A stretch of DNA of 64,000 bases from Aeromonas lacus (GCF_000764665.1 NZ_JRGM01000144.1:1-64000); one strand, 5' to 3'; positions 16,949 to 25,458 are shown, counted from the stretch's first letter. Notes: generated from the letters alone by a model not told the origin. Numbers and translations: made by a program.

Positions 16949-16965
16949 CTTAATTATTCCTTAAG
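16949..16965 (+). promoter_or_regulatory. PmrA-type box, eptA-proximal
   Basis: CTTAAT-TATTC-CTTAAG matches HTTAAK-N5-HTTAAK exactly. It lies 172 bases upstream of the GTG start of eptA. A TTTATT/TATTGT −10-like element follows about ten bases downstream. eptA (pmrC) is the classic PmrA target in enteric bacteria. Confidence 0.65.
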
Positions 16966-17136
16966 GTTCAAGTTTTATTGTCCGCCAGCAATTCAATAGT
17001 TGATAAAGCTCACATTGTAACAAGGTGTTACTGATTAATTGAGAGGACTATCAACTGGCGCTGTTAGTATCCCGATGCAGCCTTGGTTCAGGCTGCGTTC
17101 AATTTTCCGGCATTTGGTTCAAGAGGTGGTGTTTCG

Positions 17137-18753
17137 GTGGTAAAAATCAGAGTTGTACCCTTTATCTTCCTGTTGGCACTGATATTTGCCTTTCTGCTTA
17201 ACTGGCCCGTGTTGCTCCACTTCTACGATATCCTCAGCAATCTGGAGCACTTCAAGATCGGATTCGCCATCTCGATCCCGGTGTTGCTGGTGGCGGCGCT
17301 CAACTTCGTTTTCATGCCCTTCTCCCAGCGCTACTTCCTGAAACCCTTCTTTGCGTTTCTCTTTGTGACCGGCGCCATCGTCAGTTACACCATGCTGAAG
17401 TATCGGGTCATGTTCGATCAGGAGATGATCCAGAACATCTTCGAGACCAACCAGAGCGAGGCCTACTCCTATATCAGTCTGCCCATCGTGGTCTGGGTGG
17501 TGCTGGCCGGTGTATTGCCCGCCGTGCTGCTCTTCTTTGTTAGAATCGAGTACCCGAAAAAATGGTATCAGGGGCTGTTCCAGCGCGGCCTCTCCATGGC
17601 TGCATCCCTGGCGGTCGTGGGCATCATAGCGGCATTTTACTATCAGGATTACGTCTCGGTCGGGCGCAACAACCAGACTCTCAATCGTGAGATCGTGCCG
17701 GCCAACTATGTCTACAGCACCACCAAGTATCTCTACAAACGTTACGTTGCCGAGCCCATTCCGTTCACCACCCTGGGTGATGATGCCAAGCTAGTCGCGA
17801 AAGAGGATAAACCGACTCTGATGTTCCTGGTGGTGGGGGAGACAGCCCGCGGCAAGAACTTCTCGATGAACGGCTACGAGAAAGAGACCAACCCCTTTAC
17901 CAGTCAGGCCGGGGGCGTTATCTCCTTCAAGGACGTGCGCTCTTGCGGCACGGCTACGGCGGTGTCGGTACCCTGCATGTTCTCCAATATGGGGCGCAAG
18001 GAGTTTGACGATAACCGGGCCCGCAACAGCGAAGGCCTGCTCGATGTACTGCAAAGAAGCGGGGTCTCCATCTTCTGGAAGGAGAACGACGGCGGCTGCA
18101 AAGGGGTGTGCGATCGGGTGCCCAACATCGAGATCAAGCCAAAAGATCACCCGCAGTTCTGCGACAAGAACACCTGCTATGACGAGGTTGTACTGCAGAA
18201 CCTCGACGACGAGGTGGCGCAGATGAAGGGGGACAAGCTGGTCGGTTTCCATCTTATCGGCAGCCACGGCCCGACTTACTACAAGCGTTATCCGGATAAC
18301 CATCGCCAGTTCGTACCGGACTGCCCGCGCAGCGACATCGAGAACTGCAGCGATGAAGAGCTGGTCAACACCTATGACAACACCATCCGCTACACCGATT
18401 TTGTCATTGCAGAGATGATTACCAAGCTGAAAAAGTATGAAGATAAGTACAACACGGCGTTGATCTACCTCTCTGATCACGGCGAGTCGCTGGGGGCGAT
18501 GGGGCTCTACCTGCACGGCACGCCCTACAAGTTTGCACCTGACGACCAGACCCGGGTGCCGATGCAGGTCTGGATGTCGCCGGGCTTTGCCAAAGAGAAG
18601 GGGATGGATCTGAACTGCCTGCAGCAAAAAGCGGCAGACAATCGCTACTCCCATGACAACCTCTTCTCCTCTGTGCTCGGGATCTGGGATGTCAGCACGG
18701 CGGTGTACGACAAGCAGCTCGATATTTTCAGCCAGTGCCGCACCGTGCAGTAA
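17137..18753 (+). CDS. eptA: MCR-3-like phosphoethanolamine–lipid A transferase
   Basis: The 538-residue protein is read from GTG 17137, which has GAGG ten bases upstream. This gives a start equivalent to that of MCR-3 (541 residues); upstream TTG 17083 is unlikely. The N-terminal part has five membrane helices. The periplasmic alkaline-phosphatase-like domain carries nucleophile Thr236 in GETARGKNFSMNGYEK, plus SCGTATAVSVPCMFS, HLIGSHGPTYYKRYP and YLSDHGESLGAMGLYLHGTP. Paired cysteines for disulfides are present. The enzyme moves phosphoethanolamine from phosphatidylethanolamine to lipid A, lowering polymyxin binding. From memory it is close to MCR-3 and its chromosomal Aeromonas relatives. 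dgkA follows, as in mcr-3 loci. A PmrA-type box lies upstream. Confidence 0.95.
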   Translation: MVKIRVVPFIFLLALIFAFLLNWPVLLHFYDILSNLEHFKIGFAISIPVLLVAALNFVFMPFSQRYFLKPFFAFLFVTGAIVSYTMLKYRVMFDQEMIQNIFETNQSEAYSYISLPIVVWVVLAGVLPAVLLFFVRIEYPKKWYQGLFQRGLSMAASLAVVGIIAAFYYQDYVSVGRNNQTLNREIVPANYVYSTTKYLYKRYVAEPIPFTTLGDDAKLVAKEDKPTLMFLVVGETARGKNFSMNGYEKETNPFTSQAGGVISFKDVRSCGTATAVSVPCMFSNMGRKEFDDNRARNSEGLLDVLQRSGVSIFWKENDGGCKGVCDRVPNIEIKPKDHPQFCDKNTCYDEVVLQNLDDEVAQMKGDKLVGFHLIGSHGPTYYKRYPDNHRQFVPDCPRSDIENCSDEELVNTYDNTIRYTDFVIAEMITKLKKYEDKYNTALIYLSDHGESLGAMGLYLHGTPYKFAPDDQTRVPMQVWMSPGFAKEKGMDLNCLQQKAADNRYSHDNLFSSVLGIWDVSTAVYDKQLDIFSQCRTVQ

Positions 18754-18768
18754 GGTGAGGGCCGACTC

Positions 18769-18792
18769 GGGGCGCCAGTGCGCCCCTTTTTT
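18769..18792 (+). terminator. Terminator after eptA
   Basis: GGGGCGC/GCGCCCC arms with a CAGT loop are followed by six T. dgkA, 100 bases further on, may therefore have its own promoter as well as read-through. Confidence 0.85.
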
Positions 18793-18890
18793 ATCACCAA
18801 AATTGTTCAGTTTTCATATATGACTTTCTCCATTTGTTTAGATGCTATGTACGAAATGGAGCGGGTTGCCATCAAAAGAGGAAACAAAAA

Positions 18891-19271
18891 ATGGCCAAAC
18901 CTGGCGCTACAGGGATCACCCGGATTATCCATGCCACCCGTTACAGCATGAAGGGGCTTTCGTCCGCCTGGCTGCATGAGGCTGCCTTTCGTCAGGAGCT
19001 GCTGCTGATCATACTGCTGATGCCGCTGGCCTTTCTGGTGGGGGATGGTCTGACCCAGATCCTGCTGCTGATGGTCATCAGCTGGCTGGTGGTGATTGTG
19101 GAGATCCTCAACTCCGCCGTCGAGGCGGTGGTGGACAGAATTGGCTCCGAACATCACGAGCTTTCCGGTCGGGCCAAGGACATGGGCTCTGCCGCCGTCT
19201 TTATTGCGCTGGCGCTCAACGTGCTGGTGTGGGGGGCGCTGACCGGTCGCAATCTGCTGGGCTGGTGGTGA
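18891..19271 (+). CDS. dgkA: Diacylglycerol kinase
   Basis: The 126-residue protein starts at ATG 18891 with AGAGG upstream. Three membrane helices and the DgkA signature are present: WLHEAAFRQELLL, EILNSAVEAVVDRIG and HELSGRAKDMGSAAVF (catalytic Glu and Asn). It phosphorylates diacylglycerol released when phosphoethanolamine or glycerol phosphate is taken from phospholipids, so it recycles the by-product of EptA. The same eptA-dgkA order accompanies mobile mcr-3. The gene ends at a bidirectional terminator shared with virJ. Confidence 0.97.
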   Translation: MAKPGATGITRIIHATRYSMKGLSSAWLHEAAFRQELLLIILLMPLAFLVGDGLTQILLLMVISWLVVIVEILNSAVEAVVDRIGSEHHELSGRAKDMGSAAVFIALALNVLVWGALTGRNLLGWW

Positions 19272-19304
19272 TCAGCCGTAGTTGGCGAGATCCCGAATAC
19301 AAAA

Positions 19305-19334
19305 AGAGAGGGCGACCCTGTGGTCGCCCTCTCT
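19305..19334. terminator. Bidirectional terminator between dgkA and virJ-like gene
   Basis: Thirteen-base arms AGAGAGGGCGACC/GGTCGCCCTCTCT with a CTGT loop and A/T runs on both flanks. Confidence 0.85.
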
Positions 19335-19348
19335 GTTTTCATCGCCGC

Positions 19349-20053
19349 TCAGGGTGTGGTGAGGGTCATGTGTTTGGTGATGGCCTGATAGAGCACCGGG
19401 TAATCATCCTCAAAGTGGTGGCCGCCCGGCAGGGTGACGGTCGTGACGTTGGGCTGGTTGAGGCGGGGGCAGAGGCGGTTGTCGTCATCGTCATCGGCAC
19501 CTTGCAGGCAGACCATCGGCAGATCCCGGATGGTTTTCACCTGCGGCTCGGTCGGGTAGCTGCGGGCCTTGTGGGTCAGCATGTCGCTGACGTGGATCTC
19601 GAAGTCCGAGCTGGTGGAGGGGGAGAGCATCACGGCCCCGACCAGCCCCTGACGATAGTGCTCCGGCAACCGGTTGATGACGAAGGGGACAATCTCGGCA
19701 CCAAACGAGAAGCCTACCAGCAGCCAGCGGGGGCGCTGCCAGCGAGTCTGGTAATCATCGAGGATCCGCTCCAGATCGGCGGTCACCTGCTCCGGGGTTT
19801 TCTTCTTCCAGTAGTAGGTGAGGGAGCTCCAGCCCACGACCGGCATACCGTGCAGCTGAAACTGGGCGCTCAACCCCTTGTCGAGGGCCGCCCAGCCACC
19901 ATCGCCGCTGAGAAAGATCACCATGGGGGCGTCGGATGGCTGCTTGACCGGCAGCTCAATCAGGCTCAGGTCATCCTTGACCGGGGCGGCTTGCGCCGCA
20001 AAAGACGAAACGGGCAGTACGAGACTGAGTAACAGCAAAATCAAGGCTCTCAT
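19349..20053 (-). CDS. virJ: VirJ/AcvB-family lysyl-phosphatidylglycerol hydrolase-like protein
   Basis: The 234-residue exported protein has a signal peptide ending near SFAAQA. The alpha/beta-hydrolase fold shows nucleophile Ser116 in GFSFGAE, an oxyanion segment FLSGDGGWAALDKGL, and a late GGHHF His. The pattern matches VirJ/AcvB of Agrobacterium; AcvB hydrolyses lysyl-phosphatidylglycerol in the periplasm. The gene starts 11 bases after mprF on the same strand, so a maker (MprF) and a probable breaker of lysyl-PG are in one operon. The catalytic assignment rests on motif and context. Confidence 0.88.
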   Translation of the reverse strand: MRALILLLLSLVLPVSSFAAQAAPVKDDLSLIELPVKQPSDAPMVIFLSGDGGWAALDKGLSAQFQLHGMPVVGWSSLTYYWKKKTPEQVTADLERILDDYQTRWQRPRWLLVGFSFGAEIVPFVINRLPEHYRQGLVGAVMLSPSTSSDFEIHVSDMLTHKARSYPTEPQVKTIRDLPMVCLQGADDDDDNRLCPRLNQPNVTTVTLPGGHHFEDDYPVLYQAITKHMTLTTP

Positions 20054-20064
20054 TGGCCATGCTC

Positions 20065-22617
20065 CTATTTCTTGATCAGCCCCAGCGGGCCGCGGCTAAT
20101 CAGGGTGATCAGGTGAGTCAGGGTTCTGGGCAGTACCAGCTTGCTGCTGCAGAGCAGGTAGCGGGGTTCCCAGCGGGGCGAAAATTTTTCCTTGTAGCGT
20201 CTGAGCCCCTGGAAGTTGTAAAAACGGCTGCCACGTACAAACAGGGTATTGCCAAGACGGGCCCAGTAGCTGTTGAGCGGGTGATCGTTGAAGCCGGACA
20301 TGGGGGCCATCCCCAGATTGAAGCTGGCGTACCCTTGCGCCTTGCCCCACAGCAGCAGCTCGACAAAGAGAAAATCCATGATGGGGGCAGTACCGGTATC
20401 CAGGCTGTAGCGCATCAGATCGATGGAGAGCATCTCCTTGTTATCGCTCACCCAGAGGTTGGCAAAGCCGACGATCTGCCCCTCGTGCCATACCAGCGCA
20501 GCCGGGCTCAAGGTCAGGTAGTCAGGCTCGAAGCGGCCGACCGAGAAGCCCTTCTCCTTGCCCATCTTGCTCTGCAGCCAGGTATCGGAGACGGTCTGCA
20601 ATCTGGGCAGCAGGGGGGCCACGGCACTTGCCTCGACCACCTCGAAGGTCAAGCCTTCCCGTTTGCCCTTAGCGTGGCTCTGGCGCAGGTTGCGCAGCCG
20701 GCTGCCCGCCAGATCGAAGGTAGCCAGATCGACCATCGCCTCTTCACCAAGCTTGAAGGGGATCAGCCCCAGCTCCAGATAGAGCGGAAGATAGCGGGCC
20801 GAGACCTGATAAAAGACCGGATTGGCGTCGTGCTCGTCGCACCGCTCGCGAAATTGCCAGAGCAGCTCTTCGATCTGCTCGGGGCGACCGACGGGATCCC
20901 CCATCACAATCCAGCTGTTGCCCTCGATGCCATACATCAGGAAGGCGTCACCGGCGGGGTGGAACAACAGGGGCTTGTCCTGCAACTGGGCCAGATAGCC
21001 GTGGATCCCCCCTTCACGCACTACCAGCTCGTGGGCGCGCGCCAGTGTCTCCTTGTCCGGCTTTTCACCGACTACGCGCAGCGGCGCAAGCAGCTGGGCA
21101 ACCCCGGCCACGGCCAGCACGGCCACCACGCTCCCCATGGCGCGCAGGCCGCGGGCAGCCCCGCCATGGGGCGAGAAGTGGAACCAGAGGGCGTGGTCAT
21201 ACTCCACCTGACGGTAGGAGAAGAGCAGCAGCCACAGCGCTCCCAGCAGCACGGCGCCGACTGAAATGAGCCAGCCCGGGGTGTACTGGGGATAGAGCAG
21301 CGACCCCTTGCGATAGAAGAGGGAACGGCAGGGGGTCATGATGAGCAGGAAGCTGCCGAGCAGCAGGGCTGACTCCCAGTCCCCCCCTTTGAGCAGGGAG
21401 AAGGCGATGCCCAGTGCCAGCAGCAGCTGGGTGATGCGAAACGCGGCGTCATGACGGCGATAGAGGCTGCGCGCCAGCAGGATCAGGAGAATACCGCTCA
21501 CGCTGCCGAGCACGTGGGAGAGCTCGAGCAGATGGAGTGGCAACACCTGCAACCACACTTCGATGTGGCTGCGCATGGTCGGGATCATGCCCGAGCAGAG
21601 CAGCAGGCTACCGGCGGCGAAGGTGCCGACGCTGATCAGGGCGGGCAGAAACTCCTGAATGGCGCTCATGATCCCCTGCAACCGCTGCCAGCGAACCTTC
21701 TGCTGCAACATCTCCTGACTGGTAAAGAGCAGCAGGGCGCAGAGGAAAGGCAGTACGTAATAGATGCAGCGGTAGAGCAGCAGCGAGGCGAGCAGCTTGT
21801 CGGCCGGCAGGTAGTGGACCAGCAGCAGGCTCATGCTCGCTTCGAATACCCCGATCCCGCCCGGCACGTGGGCCAGCACCCCGAGGAAGCTGGCCAGCAC
21901 GAAGGCACTGAGCAGCACAGGGTAGGGGACGCTATCTGCGGGTAACAGCACAAACAGCACGGCAGCAGCAGCCATCCAGTCAGCCAGCGCGACCAGCAGT
22001 TGCAGCAGGCGTACCTTTATCCCGGGCAGGATCAGGCTGTGTTCGCGCCAAGAGAAACTGGGGTAGGGCCAGAGCAGATAGCCCAGCACCAGCAGCAGGG
22101 CGCCGGCGCCGGCCAGATGGAGCAGGCTGTAGATCCAGCTTGGCCAGTCGGGTAGCAACTGTGCCGCCGTAGTGCCGAACAGCAAGGCACTGCCACCCCA
22201 GCCGAGCAGCCCGAGGAAGAAGGTGATGGAGCAGAAGAGCACCACCCGTGCTACCTCACCGGTCGCCAGCCCGAGGGCTGAGTAGATCCGGTAGCGCACC
22301 GAGGTGCCCGTCAGCAGGGCGAAGCCCAGGGTGTTGGAGAAGGTGTAGGCGATAAAGGAGGTGACTCCCACCTGCTGCCAGGGGAGGCGTTTGCCCAGTG
22401 CGTGCAGTGCCAGCATGTCATAGCCGCAGAGCAGGCCATAACTGAGCAGGGTCAGCAGCAGGGCTCCAGCCAGACTGGGCAGCGGTTGTGACCAGATGGC
22501 GACGCGAATATCGTGCCAGTGCCATGAATGGGTCAGATGATAGAGTACGGTCAGGGCTGCGCCCAGCAGCAGCAAGCTGCAGAGCGGGCCTAGCCATTTA
22601 ATGAGATGACGCCACAT
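20065..22617 (-). CDS. mprF: Bifunctional lysylphosphatidylglycerol flippase/synthetase
   Basis: The 850-residue protein has an N-terminal half of about 14 membrane helices (flippase, including HVPGGIGVFEASMSLLL). The cytoplasmic C-terminal DUF2156/GNAT-like synthetase domain (about 540-850) has RNLRQSHAKGKREGL, PIMDFLFVELLLWG, FNLGMAPMSGF and YNFQGLRRYKEKFSPRWEPRY. It uses Lys-tRNA to lysinylate phosphatidylglycerol and flips it outward, reducing killing by cationic peptides. It is the first gene of the mprF-virJ operon. The 290-base upstream region is shared with the asr terminator. Confidence 0.96.
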   Translation of the reverse strand: MWRHLIKWLGPLCSLLLLGAALTVLYHLTHSWHWHDIRVAIWSQPLPSLAGALLLTLLSYGLLCGYDMLALHALGKRLPWQQVGVTSFIAYTFSNTLGFALLTGTSVRYRIYSALGLATGEVARVVLFCSITFFLGLLGWGGSALLFGTTAAQLLPDWPSWIYSLLHLAGAGALLLVLGYLLWPYPSFSWREHSLILPGIKVRLLQLLVALADWMAAAAVLFVLLPADSVPYPVLLSAFVLASFLGVLAHVPGGIGVFEASMSLLLVHYLPADKLLASLLLYRCIYYVLPFLCALLLFTSQEMLQQKVRWQRLQGIMSAIQEFLPALISVGTFAAGSLLLCSGMIPTMRSHIEVWLQVLPLHLLELSHVLGSVSGILLILLARSLYRRHDAAFRITQLLLALGIAFSLLKGGDWESALLLGSFLLIMTPCRSLFYRKGSLLYPQYTPGWLISVGAVLLGALWLLLFSYRQVEYDHALWFHFSPHGGAARGLRAMGSVVAVLAVAGVAQLLAPLRVVGEKPDKETLARAHELVVREGGIHGYLAQLQDKPLLFHPAGDAFLMYGIEGNSWIVMGDPVGRPEQIEELLWQFRERCDEHDANPVFYQVSARYLPLYLELGLIPFKLGEEAMVDLATFDLAGSRLRNLRQSHAKGKREGLTFEVVEASAVAPLLPRLQTVSDTWLQSKMGKEKGFSVGRFEPDYLTLSPAALVWHEGQIVGFANLWVSDNKEMLSIDLMRYSLDTGTAPIMDFLFVELLLWGKAQGYASFNLGMAPMSGFNDHPLNSYWARLGNTLFVRGSRFYNFQGLRRYKEKFSPRWEPRYLLCSSKLVLPRTLTHLITLISRGPLGLIKK

Positions 22618-22808
22618 TCCATGTTCCTATTGTCAGTTCAAACGATGAGCGTTGATGAGGTTACGATAATGGGTTGGATGATGCGCGATAGCCTGAATAA
22701 TGTGCGGCAGTATCATGAGGTTATTACGATAGTCGGCATGATGGAACAGCAATGATCTTGTCATGTGGAACCTGCTTGGTAGTGGCAGTTTTCATCATGA
22801 CCAGATGA

Positions 22809-22833
22809 AAAGGGAGGCAACCGGCCTCCCTTT
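22809..22833 (-). terminator. Terminator after the asr-like gene
   Basis: AAAGGGAGGC/GCCTCCCTTT ten-base arms with a five-base loop, 76 bases past the asr-like stop and followed by a short T-run on the minus strand. Confidence 0.75.
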
Positions 22834-22908
22834 GTGATCTCTCCGCTTTACTCTTGTTCTGTTATGCACAGATTGACGGTCTGGTCGTCACTCAAGGGTC
22901 AGAGGCGA

Positions 22909-23088
22909 TTACTTGGTTTTCGGCGCGACTTTGACGGACGGCGCTTTGTGAGCGGTTTTATGGTGCTTTTTCACAACCTTGGTCTGGGTCGCTTGCGGAG
23001 CGGCAGTTTTGGTCGGGGTAGCAGCCATGGTGAAACCGGAAGTCAGGGCGAAAACGGCGGCCAGAGTCAGGGGGATGATTTTTTTCAT
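22909..23088 (-). CDS. asr: Asr-like acid-shock small periplasmic protein
   Basis: The 59-residue protein starts at ATG 23088 with AGGA upstream. Signal peptide MKKIIPLTLAAVFALTSGFTM ends at AA-TPTK. The mature part is short, Thr/Ala/Lys/His-rich (KTAAPQATQTKVVKKHHKTAHKAP), like E. coli Asr, a basic periplasmic protein induced by acid through RstA/PhoB. It sits directly downstream of rstB, with a near-perfect RstA box 100-113 bases before its start. Low-complexity sequence limits certainty, but context strongly supports the call. Confidence 0.82.
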   Translation of the reverse strand: MKKIIPLTLAAVFALTSGFTMAATPTKTAAPQATQTKVVKKHHKTAHKAPSVKVAPKTK

Positions 23089-23142
23089 GGTCAATTTCCT
23101 TATTCGGATTGGTGGTATGGAGCATTTCTCCATGGCTTCATC

Positions 23143-24468
23143 CTATGACGCTGACCGCGGTACTTCAGTGAGCACTTGGTGACGGTTTGTATCCAAATGT
23201 ACAGGGAGGGTGAGGCAGAAGCGGGCTCCCTTGCCGGCGGGAAGCAACGCCACATCACCGCCATGGTGGAGCGCTATGCTGCGCACAATGGCAAGCCCCA
23301 GCCCGGTGCCGCCGGTACGGCGATCCCGACTCTGATCAAGGCGCACGAACGGCTCGAAGATCTGGTGTGCCAGTGCGGGGTCGATACCCGGCCCGTCGTC
23401 GCTCACCTCCAGCAGATAGTTCTCCTGCAAGCGCGAGATGGAGAGGGTAACCTCGCTCTCGGCGTAGCGCAGGGCATTGCCGATGAGGTTCTCGACGGCG
23501 CGTGTCAGCAGGCGATGATCGCCGCACCAGGGCATCTTGATGGGAGGCAGCGCGAGGGTCAGGTGTTTCTCCGGCCGCAACGCCTGCCAGTCGCCGAGGT
23601 GATGCTCTGCCCAGCTGCCCAGCTCCAGCTCGTCCCGCTGCAGCGGCAGCTCCGGTCGATCCAGCTTGGCGTAGGTCAGCATCTCTTCGATAAGGGAGTC
23701 CAGTGCCCCCAGATCCCGCTCCAGCGCCAGCTGCTCTTCTGCGGCAGGGGCAGGATCGAGCATGGCAAGCCGATAGCGCAATCTGACCAGCGGGGTACGC
23801 AGCTCGTGGGCGATGGCATCGGTCAGCTGCTTGCGGCTGGTGAGCATGGCTTGCAGCTGGGCGGTCATCTGATCGAAGGTACGTCCCACCCGGGCCAGAC
23901 TGCTGCCCGGTGGCAGGTTGGTGCGGCAGGAGAGATCGCCATCGCCTACCCGGCGCGCCGTTTGTTCCAGTTGCAGCAAACCGCGCCAGTGGGGTCGCAG
24001 CCAGAGCAAGATGGGCAGCCCGAGAGAGAGACCAATGATCAGCAGCAGCCCCACATCGACCCAGTGCAGTTCGTGCAGGTAGGAGAGATAGGGCACCGGG
24101 CCGACAATCAGCACCTGATCGGTATCGGGGATCCGTTGCAGGAAGGTGTCATCCTCCTCGACGATGACGATGTTGCCGGCGGCAAGAAATGCCTGATCCT
24201 CGCTGGCAAGGGGCTGATGGGCGAGCTTGCCGACCTTGAGGGGGAGGGTGAACTGGCTGCTCTGCTCGGCCAGCCGATCTGGCCAGCGCTCGGGCGGAAT
24301 TCTGGCCAGCTCGTCGGTCAGCAGGCCAAGGGATCCCTGCATCATCCGCTCAAGATAGCGGTCGCCAGCTCGCTCGGCGGTGACCTGATAGACCACGCCA
24401 ACCAGCAGGATGGCCAGGGTGAAACAGCCGATCAGCAACAGGTAGAACTGGATAAAGAGACGGCGCAT
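23143..24468 (-). CDS. rstB: Sensor histidine kinase RstB
   Basis: The 441-residue inner-membrane kinase has TM1 (7-29), a periplasmic sensor domain to about 135, TM2 (about 137-157), HAMP, H-box DAIAHELRTPLVRLRYRL, N-box ENLIGNALRYAE, and G-boxes DDGPGIDPAL and GGTGLGLAIVRSI. The sequence around SRKQLTDAIAHELRTPLVRLRYRL is typical of RstB. It follows rstA by 21 bases. The coding sequence for its last residues (HLDTNRHQ) doubles as an RstA box for the downstream asr-like gene. Confidence 0.93.
   Translation of the reverse strand: MRRLFIQFYLLLIGCFTLAILLVGVVYQVTAERAGDRYLERMMQGSLGLLTDELARIPPERWPDRLAEQSSQFTLPLKVGKLAHQPLASEDQAFLAAGNIVIVEEDDTFLQRIPDTDQVLIVGPVPYLSYLHELHWVDVGLLLIIGLSLGLPILLWLRPHWRGLLQLEQTARRVGDGDLSCRTNLPPGSSLARVGRTFDQMTAQLQAMLTSRKQLTDAIAHELRTPLVRLRYRLAMLDPAPAAEEQLALERDLGALDSLIEEMLTYAKLDRPELPLQRDELELGSWAEHHLGDWQALRPEKHLTLALPPIKMPWCGDHRLLTRAVENLIGNALRYAESEVTLSISRLQENYLLEVSDDGPGIDPALAHQIFEPFVRLDQSRDRRTGGTGLGLAIVRSIALHHGGDVALLPAGKGARFCLTLPVHLDTNRHQVLTEVPRSAS
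23188..23201 (-). promoter_or_regulatory. RstA box upstream of asr, inside the rstB 3' end
   Basis: Minus-strand TACATTTGGATACA matches RstA consensus TACATNTNGTTACA at 11 of 12 defined positions. It lies 100-113 bases upstream of the asr-like start codon. In E. coli RstA activates asr through such a box. Confidence 0.7.
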
Positions 24469-24489
24469 GGTGGTGCTCCCTGATTAAGG

Positions 24490-25203
24490 CTATTCCCAGG
24501 CGTGGGGGACGAAGAGGTAGCCCTTCTGGCGCACCGTTTTGATCCGCGTCGGGTTGTCAGGGTTATCGCCCAGTTTGCGGCGCAGGCGGGAGATGGCCAC
24601 ATCCATGCTGCGATCCTGACCGTCATACTCTCGCCCGCGCAGGCTGCGGAACAGGGCTTCCCGCCCCAGGATCTGGCCGGCGTGGCTGGCAAGCTCCCAC
24701 AACAGATCAAAATCGGCAGTCGAGAGGGCAATGCTCTCGCCATCGAGACGCACATCTCGCCCCGGTCCGTCGACCAGCAGACGGCCAAATTGCAACTGCT
24801 GCGGCACACTGCCGGCGGCGGCGACCGGCTGCGCTGCGACTTGCTGATGCTGGCGGAACTGCACCCGCAATCTGGCCAGCAGAACGGGGGGGGGGGTGGT
24901 CTTGAGGATGTAGTCGTTGGCACCCAGCTCCAGGCTCAGGATCTGGTTCATGTCGCTATCGAGCGAAGTGAGCATCACGATGGGGCCATCAAAGCGTGGC
25001 CGCAGATCCCGACAGAGGGACATACCATCCTGTCCCGGCAGCATGATATCGAGCAGTACCAGATCCGGTTGTTCGGCCTCGACCCGGGCCAGTGCCATAT
25101 CGCCTCTGGGTTCGAGGATCACTTCTATATCGTGACGGCCAAGCCAGCTGCTGATGAGCTGGCCAATCTCGGGATCATCTTCAACAAAAAGAATGCGTTG
25201 CAT
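24490..25203 (-). CDS. rstA: Response regulator RstA, OmpR/PhoB family
   Basis: The 237-residue protein has a receiver domain with acidic pair VEDD (8-11), phosphoacceptor in LVLLDIMLPGQDG (Asp52) and K in ANDYILKTT. The winged-helix domain ends RLRRKLGDN...RIKTVRQKGYLFVPHAWE. Long stretches (LTSLDSDMN, SLSTADFDLLWELASHAGQI-type text, and the C-terminal PHAWE) agree with E. coli RstA as I recall it. It is first gene of rstA-rstB-asr on the minus strand. A run of nine G codes for the TTPPP stretch near 24886-24894 and could be slippage-prone. Confidence 0.95.
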   Translation of the reverse strand: MQRILFVEDDPEIGQLISSWLGRHDIEVILEPRGDMALARVEAEQPDLVLLDIMLPGQDGMSLCRDLRPRFDGPIVMLTSLDSDMNQILSLELGANDYILKTTPPPVLLARLRVQFRQHQQVAAQPVAAAGSVPQQLQFGRLLVDGPGRDVRLDGESIALSTADFDLLWELASHAGQILGREALFRSLRGREYDGQDRSMDVAISRLRRKLGDNPDNPTRIKTVRQKGYLFVPHAWE

Positions 25204-25438
25204 AGAAAAGCTCCAACCGGAAGCAGGAGAAAAGAGGAGCTGTCAGCATATCAATGCCGCCTGGGAAATACAGAAAAAGAACGAGGGAGGGTTATATGGG
25301 GAGCGCGAGGATAAGAGCGATAGCCGGGTGGCGGAGCAATGATGAGGCACTGGGCCATTAGCATTTCAGCCACTCAGGGCGCAGTGCGATAAGAAATGCG
25401 CGGATATAAACGTAGAAAATGGCGGTGCAGAAACAAAA
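25204..25438. other. Non-coding stretch between rstA and the tRNA cluster
   Basis: It contains the rstA promoter region on one side and ends at the tRNA terminator. I see no conserved RNA or credible ORF. The minus-strand ORF 25358-25639 is a tRNA shadow. Confidence 0.5.
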
Positions 25439-25458
25439 AAACCGGCTTGGGCCGGTTT
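25439..25458 (-). terminator. Terminator of the tRNA operon
   Basis: AAACCGGC/GCCGGTTT arms with a TTGG loop are followed by a T-rich run on the minus strand, 64 bases after tRNA-His. Confidence 0.85.
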
